DNA of 51,992 bases from an uncultured Lachnospiraceae bacterium. GTDB taxonomy: Bacteria; Bacillota; Clostridia; Lachnospirales; Lachnospiraceae. Made by a program: the position numbers and the translations under genes. How positions within the stretch are numbered: position 1 is the stretch's first letter; the number at the start of each line of letters is the position of its first letter. Shown here piece by piece: positions 33,414-41,758 of the stretch. Location: NCBI GenBank assembly GCA_910577445.1, contig CAJTMZ010000010.1:1-51992 (forward strand), written 5' to 3'. The notes beneath the pieces are model-generated. The model saw nothing but the letters and a program-made list of their open reading frames with translations. It was not told the DNA's origin and did no database searches.

Positions 33414-33500
33414 AAGTGCGGGCAGGCAGGCTTCCGGAAATCAATTTAAATCAGGAAGCCGTTATGTTGCTGGATTGTCAAAGAAAGGAGACGAGACGTC

Positions 33501-33758
33501 GTGGAAGATAGAAATTTGAGGAAAACACGTACCGGTAGGGTAGTCAGTGATAAAATGGATAAGACAATTGTTGTCGCAATCGAAGAGCGTGTAAAACATC
33601 CTCTTTACAAAAAATTCGTGAAGAGAACCTACAAGCTGAAAGCGCATGACGCGAACAACGATTGCAATATCGGTGACACGGTTAAGGTGATGGAGACAAG
33701 ACCTTTATCCAAAGAAAAGAGATGGAGACTTGTGGAAATCATTGAGAGAGCAAAATAA
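33501..33758 (+). CDS. rpsQ: 30S ribosomal protein S17
   Basis: This 85-residue S17 starts with GTG after aaaggagac. It has LRKTRTGRVVSDKMDKTIVV and a C-terminal ETRPLSKEKRWRLVEIIE. It binds 16S rRNA helix 11 early in assembly. An 87-base spacer separates it from rpmC. Confidence 0.97.
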   Translation: MEDRNLRKTRTGRVVSDKMDKTIVVAIEERVKHPLYKKFVKRTYKLKAHDANNDCNIGDTVKVMETRPLSKEKRWRLVEIIERAK

Positions 33759-33791
33759 GATTGTCCAAAATAATTCGGAAGGAGAATTAGC

Positions 33792-34160
33792 ATGATTCAA
33801 CAGGAAAGCAGACTGAAAGTCGCTGACAATACAGGTGCGAAAGAAATTCTTTGCATCAGAGTTATGGGCGGTTCCACAAGAAGATATGCAAGTATCGGTG
33901 ACGTGATTGTTGCTACGGTTAAAGATGCAACACCAGGCGGCGTTGTAAAAAAAGGCGATGTTGTAAAAGCAGTGGTTGTCCGCACCGTTAAGGGCGCCCG
34001 CCGTAAAGATGGTTCATATATTAAATTCGATGAGAATGCTGCTGTTATCATTAAAGATGATAAGACCCCCAGAGGAACGCGTATTTTTGGACCGGTAGCA
34101 AGAGAGCTTCGTGAAAAACAGTTTATGAAAATTGTTTCTCTGGCTCCCGAAGTATTATAG
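33792..34160 (+). CDS. rplN: 50S ribosomal protein L14
   Basis: This 122-residue protein begins MIQQESRLKVADNTGAKEIL and ends with RELREKQFMKIVSLAPEVL. L14 lies at the subunit interface and is the docking site for the silencing factor RsfS. aaggag precedes the ATG. Confidence 0.98.
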   Translation: MIQQESRLKVADNTGAKEILCIRVMGGSTRRYASIGDVIVATVKDATPGGVVKKGDVVKAVVVRTVKGARRKDGSYIKFDENAAVIIKDDKTPRGTRIFGPVARELREKQFMKIVSLAPEVL

Positions 34161-34172
34161 GAGGTGCTTGGC

Positions 34173-34484
34173 ATGGCAACTTTAAAGATTAAAAAAGGTG
34201 ATACCGTTCAGGTAATAGCCGGCAAAGATAAAGGAACAGAGGGAAAAGTGGTTTCCGTTGATGCTAAGAAGCATAAAGTCGTTGTAGAAGGCGTAGGCAT
34301 GATTACCAAGCATACAAAGCCTTCGGCGGCGAACCAGAATGGTGGAATTATTCAAAAGGAAGCACCCATTGATATTTCAAACGTAATGTATGTTCACAAA
34401 GGAAAACCTACCAGAGTAGGCTTCAAGTTTGAGAACGACAAGAAAGTGCGTTTTGCAAAGTCAACAGGTGATGTGATTGATTAA
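34173..34484 (+). CDS. rplX: 50S ribosomal protein L24
   Basis: This 103-residue protein has a KOW motif (LKIKKGDTVQVIAGKDKGTE) and KHKVVVEGVGMITKHTKPS. L24 initiates 50S assembly. ATG 34173 follows taggaggt; a GTG three codons earlier lies within the ribosome site. Confidence 0.96.
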   Translation: MATLKIKKGDTVQVIAGKDKGTEGKVVSVDAKKHKVVVEGVGMITKHTKPSAANQNGGIIQKEAPIDISNVMYVHKGKPTRVGFKFENDKKVRFAKSTGDVID

Positions 34485-34508
34485 TTCTTGGAAAGGAGAA
34501 TCCAAAGC

Positions 34509-35048
34509 GTGAGCAGACTTAAAACGATATATAACGATGAAATCGTAGATGCTATGATTAAAAAGTTCGGATATAAGAATATTATGGAAGTACCGAAACT
34601 TGACAAGATTGTAATCAATATGGGCGTTGGCGAGGCGAAAGAAAATGCGAAAGTATTGGAATCCGCAGTTAAGGACCTTGAGATTATCAGCGGTCAGAAA
34701 GCGGTAATTACAAAAGCGAAAAAGTCCATCGCTAACTTCAAAATCAGGGAAGGAATGTCCATCGGGTGTAAAGTTACCCTGCGCGGCGAGAAGATGTATA
34801 ACTTCCTTGACCGTCTGGTAAACTTAGCGCTTCCCCGTGTGCGTGACTTCAGAGGCGTGAACCCCAATTCCTTCGACGGAAGAGGAAACTATTCACTGGG
34901 TATCAAGGAACAGCTTATTTTCCCTGAAATCGAATATGACAAGATTGACAAGGTAAGGGGAATGGACGTTATTTTTGTTACAACAGCCAAAACAGACGAA
35001 GAAGCACGTGAATTATTAAGATTATTCAATATGCCATTTGCTAAGTAA
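34509..35048 (+). CDS. rplE: 50S ribosomal protein L5
   Basis: This 179-residue L5 starts at GTG 34509 (SRLKTIYNDEIVDAMIKKF) after aaaggag. It has LDKIVINMGVGEAKEN and RDFRGVNPNSFDGRGNYSLG. It binds 5S rRNA and contacts P-site tRNA. Length equals the family norm (about 179), which supports this start over the upstream one. Confidence 0.97.
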   Translation: MSRLKTIYNDEIVDAMIKKFGYKNIMEVPKLDKIVINMGVGEAKENAKVLESAVKDLEIISGQKAVITKAKKSIANFKIREGMSIGCKVTLRGEKMYNFLDRLVNLALPRVRDFRGVNPNSFDGRGNYSLGIKEQLIFPEIEYDKIDKVRGMDVIFVTTAKTDEEARELLRLFNMPFAK

Positions 35049-35062
35049 AAGGAGGTAAGTTC

Positions 35063-35248
35063 ATGGCTAAGACATCAATGAAGATTAAACAACAGCGTAA
35101 ACCTAAATTTTCCACGAGGGCGTATACTCGCTGTAATATCTGTGGTCGTCCGCATGCCGTTCTTAGAAAATACGGTATATGCAGAATTTGCTTCCGTGAA
35201 TTAGCTTACAAGGGCCAGATTCCCGGCGTTAAGAAAGCCAGCTGGTAA
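35063..35248 (+). CDS. rpsZ: 30S ribosomal protein S14, zinc type
   Basis: This 61-residue zinc-binding S14 (also called rpsN1) has two Cys-x2-Cys pairs (CNICG and CRICF), which distinguish it from the longer zinc-free form. It is needed late in 30S head assembly. aaggagg precedes the ATG. It is followed by an unusual spacer of 134 bases with palindromes, whereas rpsH usually follows closely. Confidence 0.97.
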   Translation: MAKTSMKIKQQRKPKFSTRAYTRCNICGRPHAVLRKYGICRICFRELAYKGQIPGVKKASW

Positions 35249-35250
35249 TA

Positions 35251-35343
35251 GCTCCGGACGGAGCCAGAGCTATTTAGAAATTTGCTTCGCAAATTTCGCA
35301 TTGTAAGCCGAAGCAGTTTAGGAATTTGCTTCGCAAATTTTCG
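35251..35343 (+). repeat. palindromes inserted between rpsZ and rpsH
   Basis: Three hairpins lie here. One is gctccg/cggagc (35251-35264). One is gaaatttgc/gcaaatttc with a TTC loop (35277-35297). The third is aatttgc/gcaaatt with the same loop (35323-35339). The last two belong to a direct repeat (tttag[a/g]aatttgcttcgcaaattt) 44-45 bases apart. Confidence 0.75.
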
Positions 35344-35382
35344 TAGCTTTGTTGCAGCAATATAGATTAAGGAGGAAATAAA

Positions 35383-35784
35383 ATGACAATGAGCGACCCT
35401 ATTGCAGATATGCTTACAAGAATCCGTAATGCAAATACTGCAAAACATGATACAGTAGACGTTCCCTCTTCCAAAATGAAGCTGGCTATTGCTGAAATTC
35501 TTCTGGAAGAAGGCTATATAAAGAAATTTGATGTAATCGACGAAGGCAATTTTAAGACTATCCGCATCGCGTTAAAGTATGGCGTGGACAGAAACGACAG
35601 GATTATCAGCGGTTTAAAGAGAATTTCCAAACCGGGGCTTCGTGTATATGCCGGCAAGGAAGAGCTTCCCAGAGTCCTCGGCGGACTTGGAATCGCAATC
35701 CTTTCCACAAACAAGGGAGTTATTACTGACAAAAAAGCAAGAGAACTGCAGGTGGGCGGCGAAGTATTAGCCTATGTCTGGTAA
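35383..35784 (+). CDS. rpsH: 30S ribosomal protein S8
   Basis: This 133-residue protein begins MTMSDPIADMLTRIRNANTA and contains ISKPGLRVYAGKEELPRVLG and GLGIAILSTNKGVITDKKAR. In E. coli S8 represses the spc operon; here the hairpin-rich spacer immediately before it is a possible site for control or RNA processing. aaggagg precedes the ATG. Confidence 0.98.
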   Translation: MTMSDPIADMLTRIRNANTAKHDTVDVPSSKMKLAIAEILLEEGYIKKFDVIDEGNFKTIRIALKYGVDRNDRIISGLKRISKPGLRVYAGKEELPRVLGGLGIAILSTNKGVITDKKARELQVGGEVLAYVW

Positions 35785-35833
35785 GAATCCGGCGCAGCAA
35801 CTGTTAATTGCAAATATTATAGGAGGTACGGGC

Positions 35834-36376
35834 ATGTCACGTATAGGAAGAATGCCAATCGCGATTCCCGCGGGTGTTACCGTGGAGATTGCAGAAAATA
35901 ATAAGGTGACCGTAAAAGGTCCTAAAGGAACACTGGAGAGAGTGCTCCCCCATGAAATGGAAATTAAGGTTGAAGGAGCGGAGATTACCGTTTCAAGACC
36001 CAATGATTTAAAGAAAATGAAATCTTTGCACGGCCTTACAAGAACACTCATCAACAATATGGTTATCGGTGTTACTGAAGGCTATCAGAAAAAGCTTGAG
36101 GTTAACGGCGTTGGTTACAGAGCTGCAAAATCCGGCAGCAAATTAACCTTATCTCTTGGATATTCACATCCGGTTGAGATGGTTGACCCTGAAGGCGTTG
36201 AGACGGTAGTGGAAGGTCAGAACGTTATTATCGTCAAGGGAATTGACAAAGAAAAAGTTGGCCAGTTTGCAGCCGAAATCAGAGACAAGAGAAGACCTGA
36301 GCCTTATAAGGGCAAAGGAATTAAGTATGCTGACGAGGTTATCAGACGTAAAGTTGGTAAAACTGGTAAGAAATAG
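35834..36376 (+). CDS. rplF: 50S ribosomal protein L6
   Basis: This 180-residue L6 begins MSRIGRMPIAIPAGVTVEI and ends with RRPEPYKGKGIKYADEVIRR, the two-domain fold near the GTPase centre. ATG 35834 follows ggaggt; a frame start inside rpsH is not used. Confidence 0.98.
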   Translation: MSRIGRMPIAIPAGVTVEIAENNKVTVKGPKGTLERVLPHEMEIKVEGAEITVSRPNDLKKMKSLHGLTRTLINNMVIGVTEGYQKKLEVNGVGYRAAKSGSKLTLSLGYSHPVEMVDPEGVETVVEGQNVIIVKGIDKEKVGQFAAEIRDKRRPEPYKGKGIKYADEVIRRKVGKTGKK

Positions 36377-36393
36377 ATAAGGAGAGTGTAAAG

Positions 36394-36762
36394 ATGGTTA
36401 ATAAAAAGTCAAGACAAGAAGTTCGTGTTAAAAAACACATGAGAATACGTAACCGTATAAGCGGTACAGCTGAAAGACCTCGTCTTGCAGTATATAGAAG
36501 TAATAATCATATGTATGCTCAAATTATTGATGATGTGGCTGGCAGCACTCTGGTTGCGGCCTGCACCCTTGAAAAAGAGGTGAAGGAGCAGCTTGAAAAG
36601 ACTAATAACGTGGATGCGGCAGCTTATCTGGGAACGGTAATCGGCAAAAGAGCCATGGAAAAGGGTATCGAAACCGTGGTTTTTGACAGAGGCGGTTATT
36701 TATATCACGGAAAAATCGCAGCTTTAGCCGATGCGGCCAGAGAAGCCGGGCTGAAATTCTAG
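36394..36762 (+). CDS. rplR: 50S ribosomal protein L18
   Basis: This 122-residue protein contains RNRISGTAERPRLAVYRSNN and VVFDRGGYLYHGKIAALADA. L18 binds 5S rRNA with L5. aaggag precedes the ATG; 17-base spacer from rplF. Confidence 0.98.
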   Translation: MVNKKSRQEVRVKKHMRIRNRISGTAERPRLAVYRSNNHMYAQIIDDVAGSTLVAACTLEKEVKEQLEKTNNVDAAAYLGTVIGKRAMEKGIETVVFDRGGYLYHGKIAALADAAREAGLKF

Positions 36763-36781
36763 GAAGGGAGAAACACAACAC

Positions 36782-37291
36782 ATGAGACGTACAATCATCG
36801 ATGTCAGCGGCATGGAATTAACTGAAAAAGTAGTTGCCATCAAGCGCGTAACCAAGGTTGTTAAGGGCGGACGTAATATGCGCTTCACAGCTCTGGTGGT
36901 AGTTGGAGATATGAATGGCCATGTTGGCGCCGGCCTTGGAAAAGCAACGGAAATTCCCGAAGCAATCCGCAAGGGAAAAGAGGATGCCATCAAGCATCTG
37001 GTTTCGGTTGCAATCGACGCAAATAACAGTATTACACATGATTTTACAGGCAGATTTGGTTCCGCTTCCGTTTTATTAAAGAAAGCACCTGAAGGTACTG
37101 GTATTATTGCCGGAGGTCCTGCGCGTATTGTCTGCGAGCTTGCCGGAATTAAAAATATCCGTACAAAATCCCTGGGTTCCAATAATAAGCAGAATGTAGT
37201 GCTTGCAACAATTGCAGGATTAAATGCGCTTAAGACTCCTGAAGAGATGGCCAAAAAGCGCGGTAAATCTGTGGAAGAGATTATGGCATAG
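36782..37291 (+). CDS. rpsE: 30S ribosomal protein S5
   Basis: This 169-residue protein has KVVKGGRNMRFTALVVVGD and HVGAGLGKATEIPEAIRKGK, diagnostic of S5. It lies at the mRNA channel and affects decoding accuracy. gaaggg precedes the ATG. Confidence 0.98.
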   Translation: MRRTIIDVSGMELTEKVVAIKRVTKVVKGGRNMRFTALVVVGDMNGHVGAGLGKATEIPEAIRKGKEDAIKHLVSVAIDANNSITHDFTGRFGSASVLLKKAPEGTGIIAGGPARIVCELAGIKNIRTKSLGSNNKQNVVLATIAGLNALKTPEEMAKKRGKSVEEIMA

Positions 37292-37302
37292 GAGGGAATA
37301 AA

Positions 37303-37497
37303 ATGGCAGAGCAGAAGAAGTTAAAAATCACATTGGTAAAATCTCCTATCGGGGCAGTTCCCAAGCACAGGGCTACCGTACAGTCTATGGGACTTAGAAA
37401 GCTGAACAAGACCATTGTGCTGCCCGATAATGCAGCTACAAGAGGACAGATTCAGCAAATCAGACATTTAGTCAAGGTTGAAGAGGTTGAAGAATAA
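37303..37497 (+). CDS. rpmD: 50S ribosomal protein L30
   Basis: This 64-residue protein has LKITLVKSPIGAVPKHRATV and MGLRKLNKTIVLPDN, the bacterial L30 pattern. gaggg lies just before the ATG. Confidence 0.97.
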   Translation: MAEQKKLKITLVKSPIGAVPKHRATVQSMGLRKLNKTIVLPDNAATRGQIQQIRHLVKVEEVEE

Positions 37498-37517
37498 AGG
37501 ATAAGGAGGTGTCAGCA

Positions 37518-37964
37518 ATGGGTATTGAATTATCAAGCTTAAGCCCGGCAAAAGGGTCTACGCATCACGATTTTAGAAAGGGCCGCGGACACGGTTCAGG
37601 AAACGGCAAAACTGCCGGTAAGGGCCATAAAGGCCAGAAGGCACGTTCCGGAAGGACCAGGCCGGGATTTGAAGGCGGTCAGATGCCTTTATACAGGAGA
37701 ATCCCCAAGAAAGGATTTACCTGCCCGAATCATAAAGAGATTGTAGCAATTAATTTAGGGGTATTGAACGAGAAATTTGAAGATGGTGCAGTAGTTGACA
37801 TTAATGCATTAATCGAGTCCCGTATCATTAAAAATCCTAAGGACGGCGTTAAAATCCTTGGAAACGGAGAAATTACCAAAAAGCTTACAGTAAAAGTAAA
37901 TGCTTTCAGTGCATCCGCAAAAGAAAAAATTGAAGCTGTTGGTGGAACTGCAGAGGTGGTTTAA
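37518..37964 (+). CDS. rplO: 50S ribosomal protein L15
   Basis: This 148-residue protein starts MGIELSSLSPAKGSTHHDFR and has the glycine/lysine-rich GRGHGSGNGKTAGKGHKGQK and RRIPKKGF segments. ATG 37518 is preferred, following aaggaggtg; a GTG three codons earlier lies in the ribosome site. The TAA overlaps the secY ATG (taatg), giving coupled translation. Confidence 0.97.
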   Translation: MGIELSSLSPAKGSTHHDFRKGRGHGSGNGKTAGKGHKGQKARSGRTRPGFEGGQMPLYRRIPKKGFTCPNHKEIVAINLGVLNEKFEDGAVVDINALIESRIIKNPKDGVKILGNGEITKKLTVKVNAFSASAKEKIEAVGGTAEVV

Positions 37965-39277
37965 TGTTTACAACCCTAAAAAATGCATTTAAAATTAAAG
38001 AAATAAGAAAAAAGTTATTATTTACGCTGGGAATGCTTGTTGTGATTCGTTTAGGGTCACAGCTCCCGGTTCCGGGCGTGGACAGACATTACTTTTCCAA
38101 CTGGTTCGCACAGCAGACAGGAGATGCGTTTAATTTCTTTGACGCGTTTACAGGCGGTTCTTTTATAAACATGTCGGTTCTGGCATTGAACATTACGCCT
38201 TACATCACGTCATCCATTATAATGCAGCTTCTGACGATTGCCATTCCAAAGCTGGAGGAAATGCAGAAAGAGGGCGAGGACGGGAGAAAGAAAATAGCTT
38301 CTATCACCCGCTATGTAACGGTTGCCCTGGCGCTGATTGAATCCACTGCGATGGCGGTTACCTTTGGCAGAAGCGGCCTTTTGGAGAATTATAATTTCCT
38401 CAATGTAATTACGGTTATTGCGGCGCTTACCGCAGGAAGCGCTTTCCTTATGTGGCTTGGTGAGAGAATCACGGAAAACGGCGTTGGAAACGGTATATCC
38501 ATTGTCCTCGTCATCAATATTATTTCACGGATTCCCCAGGACATCGCACAGCTCTTCGAGCAGTTTGTGCTGGGCAAAGCGATTGCGGTGGGAGCAGTGG
38601 CGGCGATTATCATTCTGGCGATTATTCTGGCAATGGTAGTTTTGGTTATCATCTTAAATGACGCTACGCGTAAGATTCCCGTCCAGTATGCCAAGAAAGT
38701 TCAGGGCAGAAAAATGGTGGGAGGACAGACTTCTTCCATTCCAATGAAAGTAAACACCTCGGGTGTTATTCCGATTATTTTCGCTTCATCGCTGATGCAG
38801 CTTCCCGTAATCGTATGCGGTTTTGCCGGATACAAGGGAACCGGCGTATGGGCTCATATTTTAAGAGGACTGAGCTCCAGCAACTGGTGCAATCCCAGGG
38901 AACCTGTTTACTCGATTGGACTGGTGGTATATATTGCGTTGGTTATTTTCTTTGCATATTTCTACACTTCCATTACCTTTAATCCGATTGAGATTGCAGA
39001 AAACATGAAAAAGCAGGGCGGCTTTATTCCGGGAATCAGACCCGGGCGTCCGACCAGCGAGTATCTGACAAAGATTTTGAATTATATTGTCTTCATTGGA
39101 GCCGTTGGCCTTACCATTGTGTGCGTAATACCTTTTGTGTTCAACGGGGTGTTCGGCGCTCAGGTATCCTTTGGCGGAACAAGCCTTATCATTATTGTCA
39201 GCGTGGTTCTTGAGACAATCAAACAGATTGAATCACAGATGCTGGTGCGCAATTACAAGGGCTTTTTGAACGACTAA
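37964..39277 (+). CDS. secY: preprotein translocase subunit SecY
   Basis: This 437-residue protein is the ten-helix channel of the Sec translocon. Visible are LGSQLPVPGVDRHYF near helix 1, the plug-region GGSFINMSVLALNITPYITS, and FNPIEIAENMKKQGGFIPGI with RPGRPTSEYL in the cytoplasmic C5 loop that contacts SecA and the ribosome. It starts in a one-base overlap with rplO. Confidence 0.98.
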   Translation: MFTTLKNAFKIKEIRKKLLFTLGMLVVIRLGSQLPVPGVDRHYFSNWFAQQTGDAFNFFDAFTGGSFINMSVLALNITPYITSSIIMQLLTIAIPKLEEMQKEGEDGRKKIASITRYVTVALALIESTAMAVTFGRSGLLENYNFLNVITVIAALTAGSAFLMWLGERITENGVGNGISIVLVINIISRIPQDIAQLFEQFVLGKAIAVGAVAAIIILAIILAMVVLVIILNDATRKIPVQYAKKVQGRKMVGGQTSSIPMKVNTSGVIPIIFASSLMQLPVIVCGFAGYKGTGVWAHILRGLSSSNWCNPREPVYSIGLVVYIALVIFFAYFYTSITFNPIEIAENMKKQGGFIPGIRPGRPTSEYLTKILNYIVFIGAVGLTIVCVIPFVFNGVFGAQVSFGGTSLIIIVSVVLETIKQIESQMLVRNYKGFLND

Positions 39278-39312
39278 AAGAGCATATGCAATCCCGGCAA
39301 GGGGAACAGATG

Positions 39313-39333
39313 CCCCGCAGCTTGGCTGCGGGG
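39313..39333 (+). terminator. GC hairpin after secY (possible attenuator)
   Basis: CCCCGCAG and CTGCGGGG form a perfect 8-bp stem with a 5-base loop. The T-run after it is poor (tatttgg), so partial termination or RNA processing is more likely than a full stop. A second perfect hairpin (caggcat/atgcctg) follows at 39381-39396. Confidence 0.5.
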
Positions 39334-39448
39334 TATTTGGTTACAGGAGTTTGTGTCGGTGCTGCACTCGCAAGCCCTGTCAGGCATTCATGCCTGTGTA
39401 CAGGTTCAAAGGAACCGGAGCGTAAAGCAGCGCAGAAATGAGGGAAAA

Positions 39449-40093
39449 GTGAAAATAATTATGCTGGGTGCGCCTGGCGCCGGAAAAGGCACGCAGGCAA
39501 AAATGATTTCGGAAAAATATAATATTCCTCATGTTTCCACAGGCGATATCTTCCGTGCCAACATTAAAAACGGAACGGAACTGGGAATGGAAGCAAAAAA
39601 ATATATGGACCAGGGACTTCTGGTGCCGGACGAACTGACCGTGAAGATTCTTCTTGACAGAGTTTCAAAAGACGACTGCAAGGACGGTTATGTCCTGGAC
39701 GGATTTCCGAGAAATATTCCACAGGCGAAAGTCCTGGAGAACGCGCTGAATGAGATTAACGATAAAATTGATTTTGCCATTGACGTAGACGTCCCTGACG
39801 AAAATATTATAAACAGAATGGGCGGCAGACGCGCCTGCCTTAACTGCGGGGCAACCTACCACCTGGAGAATATTCCGCCGAAAAAGGAAGGCGTATGCGA
39901 CGACTGCGGGGCGGAGATTGTTTTGCGGGATGACGACAGACCGGAGACGGTAGGAAAGCGGCTTTTGGTATACCATGAACAGACGCAGCCTCTCATTGAT
40001 TTCTATCAGAGCAAAGGGATTTTAAGGACGGTGGACGGAACCGCCGACATGAAAGACGTGTTCGATGCAATCTGCGGTATTCTTGGCAGATAG
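39449..40093 (+). CDS. adk: adenylate kinase with zinc-type LID
   Basis: This 214-residue enzyme interconverts ATP, ADP and AMP. It starts KIIMLGAPGAGKGTQAKMI (P-loop), has DGFPRNIPQAK and the long LID domain with two Cys-x2-Cys pairs (CLNCGATYH and CDDCGAE) that bind zinc. GTG 39449 is chosen, following gaggg; 214 residues is the standard long form. The 16-base stretch gcagaaatgagggaaa before it recurs exactly before the KOW gene. Confidence 0.96.
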   Translation: MKIIMLGAPGAGKGTQAKMISEKYNIPHVSTGDIFRANIKNGTELGMEAKKYMDQGLLVPDELTVKILLDRVSKDDCKDGYVLDGFPRNIPQAKVLENALNEINDKIDFAIDVDVPDENIINRMGGRRACLNCGATYHLENIPPKKEGVCDDCGAEIVLRDDDRPETVGKRLLVYHEQTQPLIDFYQSKGILRTVDGTADMKDVFDAICGILGR

Positions 40094-40119
40094 TCTTACC
40101 GGAAAGGCAAGGAGCACAG

Positions 40120-40884
40120 ATGGCGGTAACAATCAAATCAAAGAGAGAAATTGCGCTTATGCGCGAAGCCGGAAGGATACTGGCGGAGGTTCATGCAAAG
40201 CTGGGAAAGGCAATCGAGCCGGGAATGTCCACGCTGGATATTGACAGGCTGGGGGAAGAACTGATTCGCGGTTACGGCTGTGTGCCCAATTTTCTGAATT
40301 ACAACGGTTATCCGGCCTCCATATGCGTTTCCATAAACGACGAGGTGGTTCACGGGATTCCTTCCGCGAAACGGATTTTGCAGGAAGGGGACATTGTCAG
40401 TCTGGACGCCGGACTTATCTATGAAGGTTATCATTCTGACGCTGCCCGTACCTATCCGGTAGGCCAGATAAGCCGGGAAGCGGCGAATCTCATTAAGGCA
40501 ACGCGGCAAAGTTTTTTTGAAGGAATAAGGTATGCCCTGTCCGGCAATTATCTTTACAATATATCTAATGCAATCGACTCATATTGCCGACAATTTGGTT
40601 ATGGGGTAGTGAGAGACCTGGTGGGACACGGTATCGGAACCAGCCTGCACGAAGAACCGCAGATACCGAATTTCAGGCAGTGGCGCAGGGGAGTCCGGCT
40701 TAAGCCGGGCATGACGCTTGCCATAGAGCCCATGGTAAATATGGGCGGCTATAAGGTTGACTGGCTTGAGGACGGCTGGACGGTGGTAACCCGCGACGGT
40801 TCCCTTTCCGCGCATTATGAAAATACGGTGCTGATAACGGAGGGAAAACCGGAAATCCTGACGCTTTTGCCGGGTAAGGCGTAA
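40120..40884 (+). CDS. map: methionine aminopeptidase type I
   Basis: This 254-residue enzyme removes the initiator methionine. The five metal ligands are visible: two Asp in SLDAGLIYEGYHSDAART, His in GHGIGTSLHEEP, Glu in MTLAIEPMVN and Glu in AHYENTVLIT. It lies in the usual Firmicutes position after adk. aaggag precedes the ATG. Confidence 0.97.
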   Translation: MAVTIKSKREIALMREAGRILAEVHAKLGKAIEPGMSTLDIDRLGEELIRGYGCVPNFLNYNGYPASICVSINDEVVHGIPSAKRILQEGDIVSLDAGLIYEGYHSDAARTYPVGQISREAANLIKATRQSFFEGIRYALSGNYLYNISNAIDSYCRQFGYGVVRDLVGHGIGTSLHEEPQIPNFRQWRRGVRLKPGMTLAIEPMVNMGGYKVDWLEDGWTVVTRDGSLSAHYENTVLITEGKPEILTLLPGKA

Positions 40885-40902
40885 ATGCAGAAATGAGGGA
40901 AA

Positions 40903-40956
40903 GATTGAAAATTGAAAGTTTTCAATCTGGAGATTTGTGCTGCGCACAAAGTCTCC
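40903..40956 (+). promoter_or_regulatory. two hairpins before the KOW-protein gene
   Basis: A perfect 9-bp stem (gattgaaaa at 40903-40911 with ttttcaatc at 40919-40927) is followed by GGAGATTTGTGC (40929-40940) with GCACAAAGTCTCC (40944-40956, one bulged G). The second stem runs directly into the ribosome site of the KOW gene. Confidence 0.65.
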
Positions 40957-40984
40957 GGGCTTTAAAAAGGAGCATGGTTATAAA
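40952..40984 (+). repeat. 33-base recurring hairpin/ribosome-site element, copy B
   Basis: This copy (tctccgggctttaa, then aaaggag, then catggttataaa) matches copy A at 22021-22053 in 30 of 33 positions. Its CTCC belongs to the upstream hairpin but could instead pair with the ribosome-site GGAG. Confidence 0.6.
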
Positions 40985-40985
40985 T

Positions 40986-41258
40986 ATGACAGGAATGTTT
41001 GCCATATCCAGGGCGGGACACGACAAAGGCCAGATGTACGTGGTTATACGGGAAGATGACGACTTTGCCTATCTGGCGGACGGGAAAATCAGAAAACTGG
41101 AAAACCCGAAGAAAAAGAAGAAGAAGCATCTTCAAATAGTAAAAACAGACACGGATAAAGTCCTTCAGGAAAAGATTGTGAATGGACAGATTATATATAA
41201 TGAAGAAATCAAACGCGCTGTAAAATTAAGGACAGGAGGTTGCGATGTCAAAGGCTGA
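40986..41258 (+). CDS. KOW-domain RNA-binding protein (L14e-like)
   Basis: This 90-residue basic protein begins MTGMFAISRAGHDKGQMYVV, a KOW-like motif as in the archaeal/eukaryotic L14e group. It has a lysine run (NPKKKKKKHLQIV). It lies between map and infA, a position where Firmicutes often carry such a gene; a ribosome- or RNA-associated role is inferred. ATG 40986 lies 11 bases after aaaaaggag. It overlaps infA by 14 bases. Confidence 0.85.
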   Translation: MTGMFAISRAGHDKGQMYVVIREDDDFAYLADGKIRKLENPKKKKKKHLQIVKTDTDKVLQEKIVNGQIIYNEEIKRAVKLRTGGCDVKG

Positions 41259-41463
41259 TGTAATTGAAATTGAAGGAACTGTGGTGGAGAAGCTCCCCAA
41301 TACCATGTTTCAGGTTGAACTGGAAAACGGACACAGGGTGCTGGCACATATTAGCGGAAAATTAAGACAGAATTTTATCCGTATTCTCCCCGGCGACAAG
41401 GTTACCTTAGAGCTTTCGCCCTATGATTTGAGCAAGGGAAGAATTATCTGGAGAGACAAATAA
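41245..41463 (+). CDS. infA: translation initiation factor IF-1
   Basis: This 72-residue OB-fold protein (EGTVVEKLPNTMFQVELENG, then LAHISGKLRQNFIRILPGD) occupies the 30S A-site during initiation. aggagg precedes the ATG. The start lies inside the end of the KOW gene. Confidence 0.98.
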   Translation: MSKADVIEIEGTVVEKLPNTMFQVELENGHRVLAHISGKLRQNFIRILPGDKVTLELSPYDLSKGRIIWRDK

Positions 41464-41468
41464 TTTTC

Positions 41469-41497
41469 TTGCAATAAACGTTATTTCATGCTATAAT
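41469..41497 (+). promoter_or_regulatory. promoter of the rpmJ-rpsM-rpsK-rpsD-rpoA-rplQ operon
   Basis: TTGCAA (41469-41474) and a perfect TATAAT (41492-41497) are separated by 17 bases just after infA, so the alpha operon has an internal promoter. Confidence 0.8.
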
Positions 41498-41529
41498 GTA
41501 AAACGGTCTTTTTTGAAAGGAGGTTTAAC

Positions 41530-41643
41530 ATGAAAGTTAGATCATCAGTAAAACCGATTTGCGAAAAGTGCAAAATTATTAAAAGAAAAGGACGTATCAG
41601 AGTAATCTGTGAGAATCCCAAGCACAAACAGAGACAAGGATAA
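41530..41643 (+). CDS. rpmJ: 50S ribosomal protein L36
   Basis: This 37-residue zinc-ribbon protein has Cys11, Cys14, Cys27 and His32 (CEKCK, then VICENPKH). It begins MKVRSSVKPICEKC and follows aaaggagg. It is the smallest ribosomal protein in the window and belongs to the zinc-containing class. Confidence 0.98.
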   Translation: MKVRSSVKPICEKCKIIKRKGRIRVICENPKHKQRQG

Positions 41644-41679
41644 TCCACTGCCAATGCCGTAAGCAAAAGCAGGAGGTTC

Positions 41680-41707
41680 TTGTCCAATTGTGTTTAGTCT
41701 ATATAAT
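41680..41707 (+). promoter_or_regulatory. possible second promoter before rpsM
   Basis: TTGTCC (41680-41685) and TATAAT (41702-41707) are separated by 16 bases, in the 206-base spacer between rpmJ and rpsM. Confidence 0.5.
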
Positions 41708-41758
41708 TGTACAGAAGAGCCTTAGTGATTACTTCTTGGTTCGTGAAAATTTCGCGTA

